Shown: positions 1 to 6,291 of the stretch, piece by piece | Layout: the number at the start of each line of letters is the position of its first letter | How positions within the stretch are numbered: position 1 is the first letter of the stretch | Source: Sphingomonas sp. | GTDB taxonomy: Bacteria; Pseudomonadota; Alphaproteobacteria; Sphingomonadales; Sphingomonadaceae | Length of the DNA stretch: 45,413 nucleotides | Direction: 5' to 3' | Assembly: GCF_025362505.1 (NCBI RefSeq) | Contig: NZ_JANYGG010000080.1 | Location: forward strand, 1-45,413 | The notes under the pieces: model-generated | The model's input: the letters and a program-made list of their open reading frames with translations, nothing else | Databases searched by the model: none | Told to the model about the DNA's origin: nothing | Program-made: the position numbers and the translations under genes

Positions 1-120
1 ATCGAGATCATGTTCGGCCGCCTCAAGGACTGGCGCCGCGTCGCCACTCGCTACGATCGATGCCCGACCGTCTTCCTCTCCGCCATCGCCCTCGCCGCCA
101 CCGTCATCTTCTGGCTCTGA
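1..120 (+). CDS. IS5-family transposase, C-terminal 39 residues (partial)
   Basis: The frame is open from base 1 and ends at TGA 118-120. The visible residues include MFGRLKDWRRVATRYDR followed by a hydrophobic tail ending in FWL. This is the usual C-terminus of IS427-group DDE transposases: the catalytic-Glu helix region, then a short hydrophobic end. The start lies outside the window. It does not match the IS5-type N-terminal fragment at 31.4-31.7 kb, which belongs to a different IS5 subgroup, so the two are not halves of one gene. Confidence 0.8.
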   Translation: MEIMFGRLKDWRRVATRYDRCPTVFLSAIALAATVIFWL

Positions 121-137
121 TCAACGAGTCCTGACCC
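1..137 (+). mobile_element. 3' end of an IS5-family (IS427-type) insertion sequence
   Basis: The window opens inside an IS. The last part of a transposase reads to the stop at 120, and a terminal inverted-repeat-like end closes with GACTCG-type sequence (ACGAGTCCTGACCC) at about 124-137, followed by CTAG. IS427-group elements typically end in GGGTCAGGACTC, which is the reverse complement of what is seen. Only the right end is in view, so completeness is unknown. Confidence 0.75.
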
Positions 138-306
138 TAGCCGTAAGTCAATCAGTTAAGTTAGATCGCTGATTCCCTCTGAAGATGTGAAGGCCAACCA
201 CTACCCCACCCCCTTCGGCCCTGCAGCGCACGCAGTTGAGGCGGGGGACCAGCGCGCGGAGCGGGGTCGCGCCGCCAGCGCCGGGCGAACCATCATGCCG
301 CGTGCC

Positions 307-376
307 AGCCCCTCTCCCCTCTGCGGGAGAGGGAGGACTCGGCGAAGCCGAGCCAGGGTGAGGGGACGGTGGTGCC
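307..376 (+). repeat. REP-like interspersed palindrome, copy A
   Basis: About 70 bp containing a CCCTCTCCC...GGGAGAGGG stem, a second hairpin CTCGGCGAAGCCGAG, and a conserved tail AGGGTGAGGGGAC. A clearly related copy lies in reverse orientation at 467-538. Repeats of this CTCTCCC/GGGAGAG type are common between genes in alphaproteobacteria; their function is unproven. Confidence 0.75.
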
Positions 377-466
377 AACGGGGGCTGGCCTGGTGCCGGA
401 GTCTTTCTTCCATTCCTGCTGATCTGTCTGACGAAGAAGGGCTCGACACATGGGCATTGCCCGATC

Positions 467-538
467 GCACCACAGTCCCCTCACCCTCCCACCGCTTCGC
501 GGCGGGCCCCTCCCTCTCCCGCAAGGGGGAGAGGGGCT
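467..538 (-). repeat. REP-like interspersed palindrome, copy B (inverted)
   Basis: Read on the minus strand, this matches copy A at both ends: AGCCCCTCTCCCC and AGGGTGAGGGGAC with GTGGTGC. The central hairpin differs (CCGCCGCGAAGCGG). The pair faces each other about 90 bp apart, as seen in REP doublets. Confidence 0.75.
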
Positions 539-560
539 AACATCATGCCGAAAACCCCGA

Positions 561-713
561 TCAATCCTGACGCGCCCCCTTCCCACGACACCGGTCCGAG
601 CAAAACTTCACCGCCTCCCAGTCTTGCGCCCATTTCTTGCGCCAAGTGAACGGCAGGCCGCAGGCGGCGCAGGTCTTTGTCGGCAGGTCGCCCTTCCGGA
701 CCATCCTCGGCAT
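561..713 (-). CDS. DUF2256 family small zinc-finger protein (50 aa)
   Basis: This short gene starts at ATG 713 behind the site AAGGA, 7 nt upstream, and stops at TGA 561. The 50-aa product has the DUF2256 pattern: a KGDLPTKTC segment, CAAC (Cys15/Cys18), the block [12 protein letters not shown], and a CSDRC pair (Cys38/Cys42). The four cysteines suggest one zinc site. Length and motif spacing are typical of the family. Its function is unknown; family members often occur near photolyase/cryptochrome-like genes, which fits loosely with the light-related genes 1.6-4 kb away, but they are not co-transcribed. Confidence 0.85.
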   Translation of the reverse strand: MPRMVRKGDLPTKTCAACGLPFTWRKKWAQDWEAVKFCSDRCRGKGARQD

Positions 714-801
714 CGGCACTTCCTTGCGACCGGGACATTATTTCCCCGACCAGCACAAATAACGCTGTCCTACAGTTAGCCTTTCTGGTTCATAATCACG
801 G

Positions 802-2334
802 ATGAAAAAGAAAACACCGGGGTCACGCCCCACTTCGCCGGGGGCCCAGCCTCTTCCTGCAACCGCGCCCCTCCCCACAACCGCGCCTCTCGCCACAACC
901 GCGCCCCTCCCCGCAACCGCGCCGCTCGCCTCGAACGCGACCCGACGCGCCGCCGCCGCCGCCAGGCGCAAGGCCAAGCGCTCCCCCGCTAAAACGCCCC
1001 CAAAAACTACCACCCCGCACCCCCTCGCCGCGCCGATCACGGACCCGGTCACTCCCGCCTGGGTCCCGCCCGGCTCGACGCTCGACAAGGAACGCCGTCG
1101 CCTCAACCGCGAACGCGGCGCATCGTCCAGCCTGTCGGCCGCCGCCGACTTCGAGCGCGCGGTCACGAAGATCGCCGCCCGCCGCGCCGCCGCGCCCGAC
1201 GGCGAACCGGTCTCGTCGCAAACCGAACACGCCTGCACCCACCCCCAGCGCCACCCTGCGGTCGAGGCCGCGTTCGATGCGTCGCAGGGCAATCGCGACC
1301 CGCTCAACCGGACCGAACAGATCGCCTTCCACATGGCCGAGCTCGAGGCGCTTCGCGATACCGACGACGCGACCGGCTGGACCGGCTTTTCGCGCCGCCT
1401 GTTCCTCTCGATCCTCGCCGAATCGGGCAAGGTCGCCGAAGCGTGCGATGCAACCGGGCTGGTTCGCTCGGGCGCCTATGCGCTGCGCAACCGCGATCCG
1501 GTCTTCGCCGCTGGCTGGGATGCCGCCGCCGCGCTCGCCCGCGCCCCGCTCGCCGACCGGCTGGCCGAACAGGCGATCGACGGGATCACCGACACCGTCA
1601 CCCGCGCCGACGGATCGACCGTCACCCGCCACCGGTTCGACAGCCGCCTGTCGATCGCGGTGCTCAACCGCCTCGACCGGCGCTGCGACCGCGCCGAGGC
1701 AGCGGGCGCCTGCACCTTCGGCATCCAGGCCAATTGGGAAGCCTATCTGGTCGCCGTCGGAACCGGCGATCATGCCGCCGCGATGGCGATGATCGCCCCG
1801 CCGCCCCCGCCCGATCCCGCGCCCGATCCCGCGCCCGAAACCGCGCCCGAAACCGCGCCCGCGAAAAACTCGCCAGTGCGTCCACACTGTCCAAACAGCG
1901 ACGAAGCCGACATCACCAAACTCCCCACCAGCGAGCTGCTCCGCCGCATGAAGGCCATCCGCGACGGCAGCTTTGGCGAAGACGGGCAAAACTCCGACGA
2001 CGATGACGAGTCGACCGACCTCAGCGAGCGGGTGTGGACCGACGACAATGGCGACACCTACACCGACTTCGCCCCGCCCGCGGGCTTCACCGGCTGGCAG
2101 GACGGCGCATGGGGCGACCCCGACTATAATCGCAGCCTAAATTCCGGGGAAACCGCCGCCTATGCCGCGGTGAAGGCCGAATGGGCCGCCGAGGACGAAG
2201 CCGAAATCGCCGGGAGGCGCGGCCACGACGCCGGGCTGAGGGACTTTTTCTTTGGCTTTGGCGAGGAAGCGGGGGGCGAGGAAGCGGGGGGCGAGCCAGC
2301 GGGCGATCCAGCGGGCGATCCCGACGGCAGCTAG
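802..2334 (+). CDS. Low-complexity protein with an HTH-like core (510 aa), function unknown
   Basis: It starts at ATG 802 and ends at TAG 2334. The N-terminus is a Pro/Ala/Thr tail made of 6-residue repeats (PLPTTA-type), encoded by four 18-bp tandem units, followed by a basic Ala/Arg/Lys stretch. The only ordered-looking part is residues ~195-245, with FLSILAESGKVAEACDATGL and then YALRNRDPVFAAGWDAA. This resembles the helix-turn-helix of terminase-small-subunit-like proteins common in sphingomonads. A second Pro-Asp/Glu repeat sits near residue 340, and the C-terminus is acidic with Gly/Glu/Asp repeats. A DNA-binding role is inferred only from the core. It is convergent with the Blh gene. 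Confidence 0.6.
   Translation: MKKKTPGSRPTSPGAQPLPATAPLPTTAPLATTAPLPATAPLASNATRRAAAAARRKAKRSPAKTPPKTTTPHPLAAPITDPVTPAWVPPGSTLDKERRRLNRERGASSSLSAAADFERAVTKIAARRAAAPDGEPVSSQTEHACTHPQRHPAVEAAFDASQGNRDPLNRTEQIAFHMAELEALRDTDDATGWTGFSRRLFLSILAESGKVAEACDATGLVRSGAYALRNRDPVFAAGWDAAAALARAPLADRLAEQAIDGITDTVTRADGSTVTRHRFDSRLSIAVLNRLDRRCDRAEAAGACTFGIQANWEAYLVAVGTGDHAAAMAMIAPPPPPDPAPDPAPETAPETAPAKNSPVRPHCPNSDEADITKLPTSELLRRMKAIRDGSFGEDGQNSDDDDESTDLSERVWTDDNGDTYTDFAPPAGFTGWQDGAWGDPDYNRSLNSGETAAYAAVKAEWAAEDEAEIAGRRGHDAGLRDFFFGFGEEAGGEEAGGEPAGDPAGDPDGS
853..930 (+). repeat. 18-bp tandem repeat inside the 510-aa gene
   Basis: Four near-identical 18-bp units (853-870, 871-888, 889-906, 907-924) plus a partial fifth, each ending in ACCGCGCC and one more base. 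They encode repeated Ala-Pro-Leu-Pro-Thr/Ala-Thr/Ala. The unit length is a multiple of three, so copy-number change would keep the frame. Confidence 0.85.
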
Positions 2335-2335
2335 G

Positions 2336-3376
2336 CTAGGCGCCCCGCTCCGCCACGTTGCGTCCCGCCATCCGCAGCACCAGCGGCATCATCATATGCG
2401 GCACCGTCAGCACCGACAGCACGACGAACGTCCCGCGCAGCACTCCCGCCGACAGCGCCGGCACCGACACCTCCGGCGCGCCGAGCCAGGCGATCACGAG
2501 GACCAGCAGCAGCGACGCGGCGCTCGCCGCTGTTACGGGAAACCGCCACGCCCGCCCGCCTGGGCCTGCTTTCCCGCCAAGCTCGGCCAGCCCGCGCGCG
2601 AACTGGCGCGGGGAATGGAACAAGCCGAAGCTCAGCGCGAACCCGACGAGCGGCGGGAGCAGCACCATCCCGGCCAGCGCCGCCGCGCTCGACGCCGCCA
2701 GCATCCGCCGCCCCGCGCTCCACAGCAGCGCGCAACCGGTCAGCCCCGCCGCGATCGCCACCGGCGCGACCAGCAGCAGTGAATTGGCCAGCGGCGGGAT
2801 CGCGCCCGGCCCGGCGATGATCGCGAACAGCGCGTCGATCTTGGCTCGGTGGAACAGCAGCGGCGCCGCGAGCAGCGCCAGCGCGCCGCCGTGCGCGATC
2901 AGCCCCGGGCCCGGCCAATCCTCGCCGAAATGCCCGATCGCGACCGCGAAAAACAGCAGCAGCGCGGCGCCGGGCATGACCCACCACAAGGCCGCCATCG
3001 CCCCGGCCAGCGCAAGGTACGAAGCGATCGCGCGCGTCCTCGATCGCGCCCCTAGCAGCCCGACCATGTCAAGCGCGCCATGCGGCAGCCCCAGCAGCAG
3101 GATCGCCGTGCACGACAGCATCGTCGCCGCGCCGCTGTCGAAGTCCGTTCCCAAAGCGGCGGCGACCAATGCCACTGCCGTCGCGCCGATGTGCAGCGCC
3201 CCGATCCGCACCTCGCCCCCAATCACGGCCTCATTCACGGCCTCATTCACGGCCTCATTCACGGCCTCATTCACGGCCCCATTCACGGCAACGCCGGCCG
3301 AAGGGGTTTTCCCTCCGACCGGCGCAGCGTGTTCAGAACCCCGGATCGCGGGATCACGATCCGGGATGGCAATCAT
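2336..3376 (-). CDS. blh: Brp/Blh-like beta-carotene 15,15'-dioxygenase
   Basis: This is a membrane dioxygenase expected to split beta-carotene into two retinals, supplying the chromophore of the rhodopsin encoded just upstream. Family signatures are visible: GLPHGALD (His99), IGHFGEDW (His149), GLFHSPRQ (His254) and TVPHMMM (His327), within a multi-helix hydrophobic protein. The usual HxxxH pair of the family is H254-S-P-R-Q258 here, so one expected His is Gln. The start ATG 3376 overlaps the rhodopsin stop (ATGA), giving an N-terminal extension of ~50 residues that contains a five-unit NEAV repeat. A later start is possible, and the body of the protein has normal length. The family call is firm; activity is uncertain because of the Gln. 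Confidence 0.85.
   Translation of the reverse strand: MIAIPDRDPAIRGSEHAAPVGGKTPSAGVAVNGAVNEAVNEAVNEAVNEAVIGGEVRIGALHIGATAVALVAAALGTDFDSGAATMLSCTAILLLGLPHGALDMVGLLGARSRTRAIASYLALAGAMAALWWVMPGAALLLFFAVAIGHFGEDWPGPGLIAHGGALALLAAPLLFHRAKIDALFAIIAGPGAIPPLANSLLLVAPVAIAAGLTGCALLWSAGRRMLAASSAAALAGMVLLPPLVGFALSFGLFHSPRQFARGLAELGGKAGPGGRAWRFPVTAASAASLLLVLVIAWLGAPEVSVPALSAGVLRGTFVVLSVLTVPHMMMPLVLRMAGRNVAERGA
3221..3290 (-). repeat. 12-bp tandem repeat near the 5' end of blh
   Basis: Four perfect units of GGCCTCATTCAC (3227-3274) are followed by one variant unit (3275-3286), with partial units at both sides. On the minus strand it encodes Asn-Glu-Ala-Val repeats at residues ~32-51 of the predicted product. 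In-frame copy-number change is possible. Confidence 0.9.
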
Positions 3377-4146
3377 GCCGCGTAGGGTGTCGAAACCCCG
3401 TCGGCCTCAGCCGCGGACTTGCGGACCGCGATGTTGTAGATGAGGATTCCGACGCCCGCCTTGGCGATAATGTCGGCCAGCGTGTAGCCGAGCTGCACCG
3501 CAACCTCGGTCGTCGCGCCCGACAGCGAAGTGTAGGGGATCATGTAGACGATCGGGTAGAAGCCCCACGAAGCGAACGTCAGCAACCGCGCCTGCTTGAC
3601 GAGGTTGCGGACGTTATCGGGCTGGCTCTCGATCGACTTGCTCAGGCCGGCGAACAACGACCACATGATGTAGGTGAACGGGATAGCCGACAGCGTGCCC
3701 CACAGCGCGCGTGTCGCGTTGTTGGTGGCGATCTCACCCGGATAGCCGAGCACGATCATCAGCGCGGCGGCAGAGCCGAGCTTCAACGAGCGCGACATCG
3801 TCTCTTCCTTGGTCAGGCGCATCACCAGCACGAGCTCGATCAGCAGCAGCGGAACGGTCAGCAGCCAGTCAACATAGCGATAGGCATCGACGAAGCCGAC
3901 CCCGGTGACCGTGACGACCCCGGCATTCACCGTGTAAGCGGCGTTCCAGCTCTCGAAAATGCGGAAATAGTGATAGGCGGCGATCGCGGTGACGAGCCCC
4001 GAGATGGTGATCGCTGTCTTGTAGGCGCTGCTGACCTGCGACCGGCTGATCCACAGGAACAGCGTCGTCGCGGCCATCGCCGCCAGGGTGAACGAAAAAG
4101 CGTTATATACCAGAGAGAACTGGTCGGCGGTAAGTTCCTGCATCAT
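3373..4146 (-). CDS. Xanthorhodopsin-type light-driven proton pump
   Basis: A seven-helix microbial rhodopsin in the inner membrane that pumps protons outward on light absorption. Key residues are present: Asp93, Thr97 and Glu104 in RYVDWLLTVPLLLIE (the DTE pump motif), His59 in AYHYFRI (partner of the counterion), Lys229 in ADIIAKAG (retinal Schiff base), and Leu101 at the spectral tuning position, typical of green-absorbing forms. Gly150 in LWGTLS aligns with the Gly that opens a carotenoid-antenna fenestration in xanthorhodopsin and Gloeobacter rhodopsin, where bacteriorhodopsin has Trp. Length (257 aa) is normal. Two adjacent ATGs (4146, 4143) follow AAGGA; the second has better spacing. 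It overlaps blh by 4 bp. Confidence 0.96.
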   Translation of the reverse strand: MMQELTADQFSLVYNAFSFTLAAMAATTLFLWISRSQVSSAYKTAITISGLVTAIAAYHYFRIFESWNAAYTVNAGVVTVTGVGFVDAYRYVDWLLTVPLLLIELVLVMRLTKEETMSRSLKLGSAAALMIVLGYPGEIATNNATRALWGTLSAIPFTYIMWSLFAGLSKSIESQPDNVRNLVKQARLLTFASWGFYPIVYMIPYTSLSGATTEVAVQLGYTLADIIAKAGVGILIYNIAVRKSAAEADGVSTPYAA

Positions 4147-4336
4147 GACTTCCTTGCTGGCGAACGCTGGGGCGCCGCACGATCAACGCCGGTTCGGCTG
4201 CAATCGGCCGGAACGGAGCGGCGTCAAGGCAACAGGATCGGCTCGGTTGCCGCACGATGGCGTTGGCGAGAACAGGTTATCGAGCCCCCACCCCCGTGCG
4301 ACCCGCCTCTCATGAACCGATGGCCGGGGCTCACCC

Positions 4337-4356
4337 ATACGGCATTTAGGCCGTAT
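4337..4356. promoter_or_regulatory. Perfect 7-6-7 dyad upstream of the rhodopsin gene (candidate operator)
   Basis: ATACGGC (4337-4343) and GCCGTAT (4350-4356) form an exact inverted repeat around ATTTAG. It lies between the LOV-HTH stop codon and the rhodopsin start, about 190 bp upstream of the latter. No T-run follows on the minus strand, so it is not a good intrinsic terminator. The minus-strand reading GGCCTAAATGCC resembles the GGCC...-type two-half sites described for the LOV-HTH protein EL222. An operator role is an inference. Confidence 0.5.
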
Positions 4357-4370
4357 CGCCAGGCCTCGAC

Positions 4371-4988
4371 CTATAGCCGCGCTTCGACCGCAATTCGGAT
4401 GGCGTCGGCGATGTTCGACGTGTGCATCTTCCCGAGCAGCAGCGCTCGGTGCATCTTGACCGTCTTCTCGCTCAGCGACAGCCGGTACGCGATCTGCTTG
4501 CTGCGAAAGCCGTTGGCGATCTCGCGCAGCACCTGCTCCTGGCGCGGCGACAGGCTGCGTACCAATTCGACTGCGTCATGATGGCGATTGGACGACGGCC
4601 CGACCGCCTCGGGATCGAGCTCGACCTGCGAGCCCATGCAATATTCGAGCTCGCCCATCTCGTCGAACACCGGCGCGACCAGCACCGCGTTACGAAACGG
4701 TTCGCCATCGCGCTTGTAGTTGAGGATTTCGACCAGCACCGGTCGCTTGCGCCGGATCCCGTCGCTGATCCGCTCGGTCAGCCACGGCTCGGTGTCGGGC
4801 CCGGCGAGGAAGCGGCAATTGCGCCCGAGGATTTCATCCTGCGCGTAACCGGTCAGCGCGCAGAACGCGGCATTGGCAGCGATGATCGGGTTCTGCGGCA
4901 GGCGCGGATTGCTGATTACCGACGCGATCGGGCTGACCGCAATCGCCGCGATCAGCGCATGGCACGACTCCCCGCTCCCCTGTACCAT
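4371..4988 (-). CDS. LOV-HTH blue-light transcription regulator (EL222-like)
   Basis: A short one-component photoreceptor: blue light makes a flavin-cysteine adduct in the LOV domain, which releases a LuxR/GerE-type helix-turn-helix to bind DNA. The LOV core spans residues ~20-125, with the hallmark GRNCRFLAG (Cys58 the adduct residue), Asn90 and Asn100 in the flavin-contacting strands and Gln121 in GSQVEL. The HTH is at ~145-205 (SPRQEQVLREIANG, then SEKTVKMHR). Domain order and length (205 aa) match EL222 of Erythrobacter. The start ATG 4988 is preceded by GGAGG. It lies just upstream of, and on the same strand as, the rhodopsin-blh pair, suggesting local control. Confidence 0.92.
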   Translation of the reverse strand: MVQGSGESCHALIAAIAVSPIASVISNPRLPQNPIIAANAAFCALTGYAQDEILGRNCRFLAGPDTEPWLTERISDGIRRKRPVLVEILNYKRDGEPFRNAVLVAPVFDEMGELEYCMGSQVELDPEAVGPSSNRHHDAVELVRSLSPRQEQVLREIANGFRSKQIAYRLSLSEKTVKMHRALLLGKMHTSNIADAIRIAVEARL

Positions 4989-4989
4989 C

Positions 4990-5013
4990 GATCAGCATCC
5001 TCCGCTGCTGATC
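4990..5013 (-). promoter_or_regulatory. Hairpin carrying the ribosome-binding site of the LOV-HTH gene in its loop
   Basis: GATCAGCA and TGCTGATC are perfect 8-bp arms (4990-4997 and 5006-5013). On the minus strand the 8-nt loop is GCGGAGGA, the Shine-Dalgarno sequence, and the ATG follows one base after the stem. Such a fold could modulate translation initiation. An effect on expression is inferred only. Confidence 0.45.
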
Positions 5014-5157
5014 TAGAGCCTGATCGGTCGAGATGAAAGCACTACGCTTCCATCGAACGCGCGGCTTCAATCACGCCACCGTCCATCACAGCTTCGAATG
5101 TCGCAAGGGGATAATCACCAAACGCTTTCCTACAGCGAACCATATAGGCTATATGTC

Positions 5158-5184
5158 GGCAATTATATACTTGACGTACTAACG
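5158..5184 (+). repeat. Left terminal inverted repeat of the IS1595 element
   Basis: It begins GGCAATTATATACTTGACG and matches the inverted right end at 24 of 27 positions; mismatches are at positions 5, 15 and 23. The 8-bp duplication TATATGTC abuts it on the outside. Confidence 0.88.
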
Positions 5185-5224
5185 GTGAGGCCCTACTGTT
5201 TCAGGACAGACAGGAACCAAACCG

Positions 5225-6133
5225 ATGACCAGCATAACCGACCCCATCTATCAGGACGCCAATAAGGCTCGTGAGCACCTTGAGGCGCTGCATTGGCCAG
5301 ATGGTCCCGTCTGCCCTCGCTGCCGCACTGGCGACCGCATCACGAAGCTCGCGGGCAAGTCCACGCGCCCCGGCGTCTACAAGTGCAACGAGTGCGCTAA
5401 ACCTTTCACGGTTACTGTCGGGACTATCTTCGAGGACAGCAAAATTCCACTGAACAAGTGGCTGATGGCGTTTCGGCTTCTGAGCGGCGGCAAGAAGGGT
5501 TTCAGCGCACACGAGCTGCACCGCGCTCTTGGCATCACCTACAAGTCGGCTTGGTTCATGGAGCATCGCATCCGTGAAGCCATGTCGAACAACTACGTTG
5601 GACCGATGGGCGGCGCTGGCGTGACCGTGGAAGCCGACGAGACATTTGTTGGCGGCAAGAAGCGCAACCGCGCATCTGGCAAGGTTGCTCCGAAGAAGAT
5701 CGTAATGACACTTATAGAGCGCGGCGGTGAGGCTCGCTCGTTCCATGTCGCCAATGTCCACGGCAATACGCTGCGCTCGGTTCTCGCAACCAATGTCGAT
5801 CGTTCGTCTCACCTGATGACCGATGCCGCTAACGCCTATCGTGAGGTCGGTCGGGAGTTCGTCTCACACGGCACGACTATACACGCCATCCGCCAGTATG
5901 TGGACGGCAACAAGCACTCGAACACCGCCGAGAACTTTTTCAGCATCTTCAAGCGCGGCGTGATCGGCACCTATCACCACATGAGCGCCGTTCACTTGCA
6001 CCGCTACACGGCGGAGTTTGATTTCCGTTACAACACCCGCAAAATATCCGATGCGGAGCGCACTGAAGAGGCACTGAAAGGCGCACGCGGGAAACGCCTC
6101 TTGTACCGGCAACCTCGTTCGGTCGCTGCCTGA
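5225..6133 (+). CDS. IS1595-family (ISXO2-like) transposase
   Basis: This catalyses transposition of the surrounding 1.9-kb element. The N-terminal zinc ribbon has CPRC (Cys30/33) and CNEC (Cys54/57). An HTH-like segment follows (ALGITYKSAW). The DDE-type domain contains VEADETFVGG (Asp138), LMTDAANAY (Asp200) and the HSNTAENFFS block (Glu236), then the characteristic GTYHHMSAVHLHRY motif. The length, 302 aa, is normal for the family. It starts at ATG 5225 behind AGGAA. The frame is intact and all catalytic residues are present, so it is probably active. Confidence 0.95.
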   Translation: MTSITDPIYQDANKAREHLEALHWPDGPVCPRCRTGDRITKLAGKSTRPGVYKCNECAKPFTVTVGTIFEDSKIPLNKWLMAFRLLSGGKKGFSAHELHRALGITYKSAWFMEHRIREAMSNNYVGPMGGAGVTVEADETFVGGKKRNRASGKVAPKKIVMTLIERGGEARSFHVANVHGNTLRSVLATNVDRSSHLMTDAANAYREVGREFVSHGTTIHAIRQYVDGNKHSNTAENFFSIFKRGVIGTYHHMSAVHLHRYTAEFDFRYNTRKISDAERTEEALKGARGKRLLYRQPRSVAA

Positions 6134-6291
6134 TCTATACGAACCGCCTCGCCAGTATGGCGAACGACGCAAACCCTATTTTAAGTGAGACTCTTTCGAT
6201 CGCTTGAGTATATCCTCATTGCTGATCGGGGGAGTCGTAAGCGCGCGGCGAAGCAGATCGTCTAAGCAATCAGATTGCGGGGAGGATTGGA

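Larger units (their letters stand above)
121..560. other. Intergenic stretch holding two inverted palindromic repeats
   Basis: This is about 440 bp between the IS end and the small DUF2256 gene. Open frames exist on both strands but they are shadows of GC-rich repeat sequence, with no ribosome-binding site or family motif. Its recognisable content is the pair of ~70-bp palindromic repeats at 307-376 and 467-538. Nothing else is seen. Confidence 0.6.

Noticed and set aside
738-1989. Long minus-strand frames across the 510-aa gene (738-1430 and 823-1989)
   Set aside because: They are shadows of GC-rich coding on the plus strand, with repetitive Gly/Arg/Ala content, no RBS and no family pattern.
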